This document shows, in pieces, positions 44,130 to 51,154 of a stretch of DNA of 64,000 bases. Below the pieces are notes generated by a model. That model had not been told where the DNA came from and made no database searches. It saw only the letters and a list, made by a program, of their open reading frames with translations. Each line of letters begins with the position of its first letter. The stretch's first letter is position 1. This DNA is from G963676655 sp963676655 (lineage in GTDB: Bacteria; Verrucomicrobiota; Lentisphaeria; Victivallales; Victivallaceae): contig CAXXKX010000003.1 in NCBI GenBank assembly GCA_963676655.2, forward strand, positions 2,604,001 through 2,668,000. The letters run 5' to 3'. Made by a program: the position numbers and the translations under genes.

Positions 44130-45524
44130 TCAGCAAATATTCTTGATTGATCTTACTATATCAGGCTTTTTGCTTAAAATCCAGAACATTTCAAGCAAAC
44201 TTTTCCTTAAATCTGCACAATTGATCGCTCTATTATTCAAATCGCCCGTATTACATAAGGTTTCCCCCCGGCATCCACCAAGGCACCAGTACTTAACGAC
44301 GCATTTGGAACAGGATTCATTCAAATTATTCACAGAGGTTGCATGTCTTACCGATTCCAATACCGGGGATGTGGTCCATATTCTGTCGAACATGAAGTCC
44401 CGGTCCCTGATATTAGCGATTCTTAGTGCCGGAATGTTTGTATTCAGGCATGGATAAAGCGTGCCGTCCGCATCCAGCAGTACAGTTTGCAGGCCTGTTC
44501 CACATGAGGGGCGCCGGTTAGATAATTTACATGTTGAGGCAATAATTGAAAAGGTATCCCTGCCTGCAAGCTTTTTAAACTCGGGGTGCTTCTCAAAGAG
44601 TTCCAGCGCGCAGGTAATCATTCTCTTTGTGCTTGCCGGTTTTAGTTTGTTACTGGCTGCCGCCCCCATTTTTTTGAGTGGTATGAATCTGGCCTCATTG
44701 ACATTCAGCGCTAGTGCCAGTTCATAAAAATCTTGCAGATAATCAATGTTGTGCAGATGACACACCAGGCTCAAGATGGTGTAGACCCGGTTTTTTACCA
44801 GAATATCTATTCCCTTTGTCAGCTTGTTAAAACTCCCGTTTCCACGTACCGGGTCGTTCAGCTCGGTATTGTGTCCGTCAATTGAGACCTGTACCTGAAG
44901 TCCAATTTTCCGGGCTTCCGCCGCGAATTCTTCCGTTACCAGCGTTCCGTTCGTCGAAACAAGGGTGGTGAAGCCGTTGGCGGTTGTGAATTGCGCTACT
45001 TCCAGAAGTTTTCCGATTTGCTTCAATGGTTCTCCGCCTAAAATAGTCAGAGAAGGTTCCCGGGACAAATAAGGTTGTGCCTCCTTGAGAAATGAAATTA
45101 TTTCTTCGCCGCTGAGTTCATTGGATAATTTATTTAGATAATCGGCATTATAACAGTGCGTACAGCGCAAGTTGCAATCTTTGGTGAGATTTAAAGCGAT
45201 ATTCTCGATACGATATTCTTCATCCTTTGCAGCTCCGGGTTTATTTGGATGTGCGGAGCTGGTCAGAATTGATAAATTAGTCAGTTCCTTCAGAATAGGA
45301 GTAATGGTTCTGGAATATTTTTTCCATTCCCTGTGTTGAGCCAGAATCCAATTGACGCTGTTTTGACCGTTGCATTCTTTTAAGAAAGCATAAAATTCCT
45401 TATCCACCACCATCCAGTGAGGCAGATTTTTCCAGACCATCAAATACTCTTCATTCCGTTGTTCGATATAATCGGGTTCGATGAAGAGCAAAGGCTCATG
45501 TTTTATACTTTTTAGCTGAAACAT
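44130..45524 (-). CDS. Radical SAM/SPASM protein with N-terminal RRE/PqqD-like region
   Basis: About 464 residues from ATG 45524 (a GTG codon precedes it). Residues 15 to 85 (EPDYIEQRNEEYLMVW, DKEFYAFLKECNG, ITPILKELTNLSIL) resemble a PqqD-type RiPP recognition element. The radical SAM core has CNLRCTHCYN (Cys 118, 122, 125, counted from the GTG) and GGEP at 164. The SPASM domain has Cys 342, 360, 406, 409, 415, 419 and 437 in the classic spacing (CX2CX5CX3C), binding auxiliary 4Fe-4S clusters. Such enzymes install cross-links or other changes in ribosomal peptides. The two genes after it encode short proteins with a common N-terminus, its likely substrates. No protease or exporter is adjacent. 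Confidence 0.9.
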   Translation of the reverse strand: MFQLKSIKHEPLLFIEPDYIEQRNEEYLMVWKNLPHWMVVDKEFYAFLKECNGQNSVNWILAQHREWKKYSRTITPILKELTNLSILTSSAHPNKPGAAKDEEYRIENIALNLTKDCNLRCTHCYNADYLNKLSNELSGEEIISFLKEAQPYLSREPSLTILGGEPLKQIGKLLEVAQFTTANGFTTLVSTNGTLVTEEFAAEARKIGLQVQVSIDGHNTELNDPVRGNGSFNKLTKGIDILVKNRVYTILSLVCHLHNIDYLQDFYELALALNVNEARFIPLKKMGAAASNKLKPASTKRMITCALELFEKHPEFKKLAGRDTFSIIASTCKLSNRRPSCGTGLQTVLLDADGTLYPCLNTNIPALRIANIRDRDFMFDRIWTTSPVLESVRHATSVNNLNESCSKCVVKYWCLGGCRGETLCNTGDLNNRAINCADLRKSLLEMFWILSKKPDIVRSIKNIC

Positions 45525-45628
45525 CACTGCCGATATTTTCCCCGTTTTGAGTCAGCCCGGTTTATACATATGCGAATAAAGCGGGCAAGGAGCTGTCAGG
45601 GTTATTTCTAAACGGCTCCCTGGTATCA

Positions 45629-45657
45629 AATATACAACGCGATAAAACAAATTTCAA
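45629..45657 (-). promoter_or_regulatory. Promoter of the radical SAM operon
   Basis: Minus strand TTGAAA (45652-45657), 17-bp spacer, TATATT (45629-45634), downstream of the sulfatase 2 stop. The leader of about 98 bases can form alternative stems, CAGGG/CCCTG or GGAGC/GCTCC, sharing bases 45618-45619. Confidence 0.7.
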
Positions 45658-45666
45658 AAAATAAAT

Positions 45667-47019
45667 TTACATGTAATATTCGCGTTCGTCGACCAGCTGT
45701 TCCCAGTTCCGGCGTTCCGGGGTGATGTTTTCCGCATCGAAGATTGTTGGGACCGGTTCTCCCGCTTCGGTCATCCGCCTGATCAGTCTATCACGCATGA
45801 TATTTACAACTCTGCGATGGGAGCCGTCGGAGATCAGGTTGACTAATTGCCACGGGTCGGCTTTCAGGTCATACAAATATTCGTCCTTGAATTCCCATGT
45901 GCCGGTGGTGCGGTCATCATTCGTTTTGCGAATGCTGTAAAGCCAGCGGTGGGTACGAACACCACGGACTAATACCGGGTTGTCGCATACTTCCATCAAC
46001 ACCTCTTCCGGCCATGATTCAACCCGTTCTTTCGTCAACGGCAGAATCGAACGCCCCTGCATGGTTTCCGGAATTGGAATATCGCAGGCGTCAAGCAGCG
46101 TCGGCGGGATATCTATCAGACTGATCATTTCAGGCAGGCGTCCGCCGCTAATAAAGCCGGGGCCGGTAAACGCCATCGGAATCCGGCAGGAAGCGTCGTG
46201 CGCGGTTCGTTTATATTCGCGGTTCCGGGTTTTGAAATGGCAGCCGTGATCGGAAGTAAAGACTATGATCGTATCCTCGAGTAAATTCAGACTGCGCAGG
46301 GCATCGCGTAAACGGCCCAGAGCCTCGTCCAGGCGTTTGATCATGCCGTAATATCCCGGCAGGTGACCGGCTGACGAGCCGCCCAGCGCCCTGAGGTCCG
46401 GCGGTATCCAGTAATTCTGATAAGTTTCCTCGTATCCCTCCGGGGCAGGGTAATCATCGCGGTGATTCTGAAAATGCGGTTCAAGGAACGATAAAAACAG
46501 GAAAAACGGCTGATCTTTGTTGTCGTCGACAAACCGGATGGCCGCGTCGGTTTCGGCATCTACCCGGTATCCTGGCAGAAAGACTTCGTTCCCGTCATCA
46601 TCGAACAGCACCGTTTTATAATCATCCGAACAGCTTTCGAGGGTGTTGGCCCCGAGCCAGTAGTCGTAACCGCTGCGTTCCTCTTTCGGTACGATCAGTT
46701 CGTGGCAAATGTGCCATTTACCGATATAGCCGGTTTTGTAGCCGGCATCGCGAAACATGTGTCCGATCGTTTTTTCGCCATCGGGCAGTTTCTGACCGTT
46801 GTTGATGATTCCCATGCTGGATGCATATTTTCCGGTTTGCAGGACCGCCCGTGCCGGCAGGCATACCGGTTGGCAGGTAAAGCTGTTGTAACAATGGGTG
46901 CCTTCAAGCGCCATGCGGTCGAAGTTCGGAGTCAGCTTCATCGGGTTGCCGTGGATTCCGCAGCTGTCCCAGCGTTGCTGGTCGGTGAAAAAGAATATAA
47001 CGTTCGGTTTTCTGCTCAT
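45667..47019 (-). CDS. Type I (formylglycine) sulfatase
   Basis: 450 residues. RKPNVIFFFTDQQRWDSCG carries the metal Asp pair, and the maturation site is QPVCLPARAVLQTGKY (Cys 53, C-x-P-x-R). IVFTSDHGCHFKTRNREYKRTAHDASCRIPMAF (read in parts) is the second metal-site region. No signal peptide. The ATG overlaps the alpha-galactosidase stop (ATGA), with GGGGG upstream, so the pair acts on the same sulfated galactoside-type substrate by inference. Confidence 0.92.
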   Translation of the reverse strand: MSRKPNVIFFFTDQQRWDSCGIHGNPMKLTPNFDRMALEGTHCYNSFTCQPVCLPARAVLQTGKYASSMGIINNGQKLPDGEKTIGHMFRDAGYKTGYIGKWHICHELIVPKEERSGYDYWLGANTLESCSDDYKTVLFDDDGNEVFLPGYRVDAETDAAIRFVDDNKDQPFFLFLSFLEPHFQNHRDDYPAPEGYEETYQNYWIPPDLRALGGSSAGHLPGYYGMIKRLDEALGRLRDALRSLNLLEDTIIVFTSDHGCHFKTRNREYKRTAHDASCRIPMAFTGPGFISGGRLPEMISLIDIPPTLLDACDIPIPETMQGRSILPLTKERVESWPEEVLMEVCDNPVLVRGVRTHRWLYSIRKTNDDRTTGTWEFKDEYLYDLKADPWQLVNLISDGSHRRVVNIMRDRLIRRMTEAGEPVPTIFDAENITPERRNWEQLVDEREYYM

Positions 47020-48944
47020 TTCGATCCCCCATCTTGCAGTTCCAGGTTTATTTTATTCATGAATAACAGACATTTTGCGGTCCTCGGCAATAACTCGAGA
47101 TCGTATGCTTCGCGCGGTCCTTCCAGTTCAAGCGTCCAGAAGTCGGCGACATCTTCAAATTCAATATCCAGCTGCTCCGGAACAATTGACACCGCTTCAA
47201 TATCCTCGCTCCAGTTTGTCACACAGACGGCGGTTCCCCAATCTTCATAAGCAATAAGAATGGAAGCCTGTCCGGAGTGTGAATCGAACAGGTCAACAGG
47301 GACTGCCGATCGGGTAATTGTCGGAGCCTCGAAAACTTTTTTCAAGATATCGATTCCGGTTTCGCTCAGTTTGCCGATCGCGTCTCCAAGCAGAATATCT
47401 CCGCCATTCATATAAATACTTAAAGCATAGGCTTTGGCCTCTTCAATATTCAATTCCCGTCCAGCCAGCCACCAGTCCTTGCCGTTGAAAGGAACCGGGG
47501 TGTATTCGCGGTTGCGCATCGGGTCGTCTGAGGTTTCCGGGGTACGAACGATCAGGAAGTCGGGGTCGACATTGAATAAATTTCCGCTCATCCACCAGCG
47601 TGACGCCATAACGCCTCCGTTGGCCATTACATGACCCCAGAGGTTGTGAATATCGGCGGTTGTCCGGACGCAGTCGACAATGCCGGTCACCGACTCGAAC
47701 GGGGCGCCGCAGCTCAGCAAATAGGATTCTCCGCCGATGGCTTCCCGGATAATCTCGAACCCGCGCCGGATGACTCCTCCACGTCCGACCGTCATATCAT
47801 GAAAGCGGTCGCAAAGCAGTGTTTCCTGGGTGAAATCCACCTTGAAATACTTAAATCCGTCTTGACGCAGCCGGACAAATATATTTTTCAGGAATTCCGC
47901 CGCTCCGGGATGTGTCGGATCGAGAAAGGCCATTGGGCCGTAACTGTAAAGCTTTGTGACAACATTTCCGGCTTTGTCGCGCCCGAACCATTCAGGGTGT
48001 TCCCGGTAGGTATCGGTATAAGTGTTTACCAGCAGCGCCGCGGTCCAGATGCCGGGAACACAGTCCGAAGCTTCGGTTCGCTTGACAAAATCCGCCAGTC
48101 CTTCCGGGAATTTCCAGTTTGGAACCCAGGCTCCCCAGCGCGGTTCCCAACCTTCATCAATGACGATGTATTTAAACGCGTCACCAAAGCGTTTGCGTCC
48201 TTCAACCATATTTTCGTAACAGTCTTCGGCGGTCACCGCTCCAGCATAATAATCCCATGAATTCCAGCCTTGACATCTTGGTTTCAGGGCATGGCTGCGT
48301 TTTTCGGCCCATGCTTTTCCATAGTCTTCAAGCAGGTCGATGGCGCTTTCGCCGCAAGAGAACATCAATGGCGAGGTTTCTGCGGTTCCGCCAATTGGTA
48401 CCAGTCTGCATTGTTCACTGACTATCTCAATCCCGAAACGACCCTCAAGATGCGATTCCTCATGACAGGCTTTAATAGTTATGAAATCCCCTGAATGCGG
48501 CGGCAGCGCTCCGATCAGCAGCGCATTGTCCTCGTAAAATCCGTTTAGGCAATATACCATGGAGCTTGTGACTTCTCCGGCAAACCAGCGGTTGGCCGCT
48601 CCGACTTTACGGGTACCGCATATTTTATCAAAAGACCTTGAATGCAAATACTCCAGATATTCCGAGCTATCCAGAGAAGGCGGAAAAACAATCCGGATAT
48701 TTTCCAGCATAAGTTCATTTTTACTATGATTTTCGATTAGAGCCATCAAACAGTTTTCGGATAACCGCAACTTGACCAACAGACCGGGCATTTTACTTTC
48801 ACCGATGTATTCATTTGTCTCTTTTCGCCAGTCTAATTCGGCAGACGTAAGTTTTAAACGGTCAAAATTGAAACTTAGCAGCGCATCCTGCAACCCGTTC
48901 CAATCACAGTTGATTTTTCCGGTTTTTGTCTTGAAGTCAAGCAT
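47016..48944 (-). CDS. GH36-like alpha-galactosidase
   Basis: 642 residues. An N-terminal beta-sandwich is followed by a TIM barrel starting at CQGWNSWDYYAGAVTAEDC. The metal-free catalytic signature is IVIDEGWEPRWGAWVPN, then GLADFVKRT, and the nucleophile Asp about 370 in YFKVDFTQE. The acid/base Asp is probably in CVRTTADIHNLWG. It would remove terminal alpha-galactosyl residues in the cytoplasm (no signal peptide). Coupled to sulfatase 2. GGAGAATTCCG precedes the ATG. Confidence 0.85.
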   Translation of the reverse strand: MLDFKTKTGKINCDWNGLQDALLSFNFDRLKLTSAELDWRKETNEYIGESKMPGLLVKLRLSENCLMALIENHSKNELMLENIRIVFPPSLDSSEYLEYLHSRSFDKICGTRKVGAANRWFAGEVTSSMVYCLNGFYEDNALLIGALPPHSGDFITIKACHEESHLEGRFGIEIVSEQCRLVPIGGTAETSPLMFSCGESAIDLLEDYGKAWAEKRSHALKPRCQGWNSWDYYAGAVTAEDCYENMVEGRKRFGDAFKYIVIDEGWEPRWGAWVPNWKFPEGLADFVKRTEASDCVPGIWTAALLVNTYTDTYREHPEWFGRDKAGNVVTKLYSYGPMAFLDPTHPGAAEFLKNIFVRLRQDGFKYFKVDFTQETLLCDRFHDMTVGRGGVIRRGFEIIREAIGGESYLLSCGAPFESVTGIVDCVRTTADIHNLWGHVMANGGVMASRWWMSGNLFNVDPDFLIVRTPETSDDPMRNREYTPVPFNGKDWWLAGRELNIEEAKAYALSIYMNGGDILLGDAIGKLSETGIDILKKVFEAPTITRSAVPVDLFDSHSGQASILIAYEDWGTAVCVTNWSEDIEAVSIVPEQLDIEFEDVADFWTLELEGPREAYDLELLPRTAKCLLFMNKINLELQDGGSK

Positions 48945-48985
48945 CGGAATTCTCCAATTATTTATTTAGCATTAGGGGATGTATT

Positions 48986-49006
48986 CAAATATACAGCCTA
49001 TATTTG
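48986..49006. promoter_or_regulatory. Inverted repeat upstream of the alpha-galactosidase gene, operator candidate
   Basis: CAAATATA, 5 bases, TATATTTG: a perfect 8-bp inverted repeat. It covers the likely -10 (TATATT) of the minus-strand gene. The same half-site CAAATATAC recurs over the radical SAM promoter at 45627-45635. Confidence 0.5.
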
Positions 49007-49174
49007 GAAAAGAAAATAAGAGCTTGGGAAATCATCAAAAAGTTTGACTGAATATAAATGCAAATTACTTGTTGATTGTCTTGAAAAAATCACAATTTTG
49101 TGCTAAGTTAAAAGTTTGCTGAGAATAGCGACAAACAATACTGATAAAGCTGTTGAGTTTTGGACAGGAAAAAC

Positions 49175-49975
49175 ATGAAACGTGGTGAAAATTTATTTAG
49201 TGGCGACAGTTATTCCACTCCGGAAAATACCAAACTTTTTTTATTGAACCGGTTACTTTTGGGTTGCCGCTTCTATTTCTACTTTCGCAATTTTCTGGTT
49301 TTCTGCCAGAGCGGGCATTGCGCAAAAATGGGTAAACTTGACGCTGAAAGGCAGATTTACTATTCCAATAAAAACGTTCGCTTGGTTGAAGGTTGCGGCG
49401 GCAGGATTGAAATTCGTGGATTGGATAATTTACGTGCAGTATCTGGCGAACCGGTTGTCCTTTTAGGAAATCACATGAGTTTGTTGGAAACGGCATTGTT
49501 TCATGCGATAGTCCGACCGCACCTTGACTTCACCTGGGTGATTAAACAGTCTCTTTTGAACGTTCCTTATTTTGGACATATCATGCGTGCGACAAACGCC
49601 ATTCCGGTTGGTCGGGACAATCCTAGAGAGGATTTAAAGGCGGTACTTGGAGGTGGAAAAAAATTACTTCAGTCAGGTCGTTCAATCATTTTATTTCCGC
49701 AATCCACGCGCAGTGAGTTTTTTGATGCTGAAAATTTCAATTCAATCGGAATTAAACTTGCAAAATCCGCCAACGTTAAAGTTGTCCCGTTTGCATTGAA
49801 AACAGACTTTCTCGGTAACGGAAAACTGTTTCGTGATCTTGGTCCGGTTCGCCCGGAAAACACCGTTCATTTTGAATTTGGAACGCCTTTTACCATTGAA
49901 GGAAACGGCAAAGACGATCAGCAAAATCTTTGCGACTTTATTCTCCATAAACTTCAAGAATGGAACCACCAGTAA
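49175..49975 (+). CDS. PlsC-like 1-acylglycerol-3-phosphate acyltransferase with altered motifs
   Basis: About 266 residues. LLGNHMSLLETALFH, KQSLLNVPYFGHIM, IPVGRD, and SIILFPQSTRSEF follow the four-block order of the PlsC family. The first block is H-x4-E rather than H-x4-D, and the third is FPQSTRS rather than FPEGTRS. ATG 49175 is preferred because ACAGGA precedes it; a TTG five codons earlier does not have one. It probably acylates a lysophospholipid or related glycerol at the inner membrane. A consensus-like pair TTGAAA, 17 bp, TAAGTT lies upstream near 49083-49111. It stands between the alpha-galactosidase run and transposase copy 4. Confidence 0.75.
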   Translation: MKRGENLFSGDSYSTPENTKLFLLNRLLLGCRFYFYFRNFLVFCQSGHCAKMGKLDAERQIYYSNKNVRLVEGCGGRIEIRGLDNLRAVSGEPVVLLGNHMSLLETALFHAIVRPHLDFTWVIKQSLLNVPYFGHIMRATNAIPVGRDNPREDLKAVLGGGKKLLQSGRSIILFPQSTRSEFFDAENFNSIGIKLAKSANVKVVPFALKTDFLGNGKLFRDLGPVRPENTVHFEFGTPFTIEGNGKDDQQNLCDFILHKLQEWNHQ

Positions 49976-50041
49976 GGACTAAAATATTTCTTTTTTTGTT
50001 TTTTTAATTTTGTAAATTTTAAAATACCATGTAATTTTTAT

Positions 50042-50072
50042 TTGACATTTGCAAAACCGGCATTATTATAAC
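50042..50072 (+). promoter_or_regulatory. Promoter of transposase copy 4
   Basis: TTGACA (50042-50047), 18-19 bp, then TTATAA or TATAAC (to 50072). Same layout as copies 1 to 3, spacer less conserved. Confidence 0.55.
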
Positions 50073-50096
50073 TCATAAACATAACAGGAGATTGCT

Positions 50097-51068
50097 ATGA
50101 AACGAATGAAAATTGCGGACCAGGGCTGCTACTATCACCTGATGAACCGGGTCTCAGGCTACAAAGGCGACCTGCCTTTTTCCGAAGTAGACCGGGAATA
50201 CGGCTTCACATTGCTGCAAAATCTCACGGAATATTTCCTGATTGAGGTTATTTCAGCCGCGTGGATGGGCAACCATTTCCATCTGGTAGTTTACGCTCCA
50301 GGCAAAAATGAACTGCCGTCTGAGGCTGAAATAGCCGCCCGTCACAACGCTTATTACAAGTCAATGGAAGGTGATTTCACCTACGCGATGAAAAAAATGC
50401 CCTACATCGAACCCAAACACAAAAAACTCTGTCGCGAAGTCGGTGAAAAAATGATCGACATCAGCTATTTTATGAGAGCTTATCAACAGCGTTTTTCCGT
50501 GGTTTTCAACCGTACCTACGAGCACATCGGCAGATTATGGGCCGATCGGTTTAAAAGCGTTATCATCGAAGGCGCCGACGCACTGGAAGCGTGTTTACAA
50601 TACGTCGAACTCAACCCGGTCCGGGCCAAATTGACCGAAAACCCGGCCGATTACCGATTTACCACCTGGGGACGCTACTGCGGTAGCGGCAAACATGCAT
50701 ACCACGCCAACTTCATCAAACACTATAAAAAATTGATTGATTATACTGATACTTCGAACTGGAGCGATGCAGATTATTATACTGAATTCAAGTGTTCACT
50801 GACCCGGATAATCGCCGCCGAACGCGGTGCGAACGCGGCCGAAATAGCCGAAGAGGAGCAAGCCGCGCGCCGTAAAGAATCGATGCAGGTTCGCTTCCTG
50901 AGACGGACTCGTCACTTTACCGACGGAGCAATTTTAGGTTCAAAACTCTTCATCCGTGAAACCGCCCGCAAATTCGATGATTCAGACCGGGTGGAAAATA
51001 AACAACTCAGTCGCGGCCTCGACCCGAAAGGCACCGCAATTTATTGTTTCAGAAAACTTCTATTGTAA
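50097..51068 (+). CDS. Y1 (HUH) transposase, REP-associated-type, copy 4
   Basis: 323 residues, homologous along its length and the most diverged at the N-terminus (MKRMKIADQGCYYHLMNRV). The His pair is at 60 and 62 in WMGNHFHLVVYAPG. RAYQQRFSVVFNRT, GRLWADRFKSVI and YVELNPVRAKL follow, and the C-terminus has RFLRRTRHFTDGAILGSKLFIR. AGGAG precedes the ATG. Intact. Confidence 0.85.
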   Translation: MKRMKIADQGCYYHLMNRVSGYKGDLPFSEVDREYGFTLLQNLTEYFLIEVISAAWMGNHFHLVVYAPGKNELPSEAEIAARHNAYYKSMEGDFTYAMKKMPYIEPKHKKLCREVGEKMIDISYFMRAYQQRFSVVFNRTYEHIGRLWADRFKSVIIEGADALEACLQYVELNPVRAKLTENPADYRFTTWGRYCGSGKHAYHANFIKHYKKLIDYTDTSNWSDADYYTEFKCSLTRIIAAERGANAAEIAEEEQAARRKESMQVRFLRRTRHFTDGAILGSKLFIRETARKFDDSDRVENKQLSRGLDPKGTAIYCFRKLLL

Positions 51069-51154
51069 CATGTAGAATCGGTTTGGGTTAATTTAAAGAA
51101 ATAAAAAATTTATCTAGATTTTTGGTTTCAAATATTAGCATATTGGAGCTGAAG

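Noticed and set aside
43939..44136. Longer 65-residue version of the candidate peptide
   Set aside because: The upstream start overlaps the radical SAM stop and lacks a ribosome-binding site, whereas ATG 44109 has GGGGG upstream and matches the start of the paralogous gene.
47631..48260. 209-codon frame opposite the alpha-galactosidase gene
   Set aside because: Shadow of a gene with GH36 motifs; no motif of its own and no ribosome-binding site seen.
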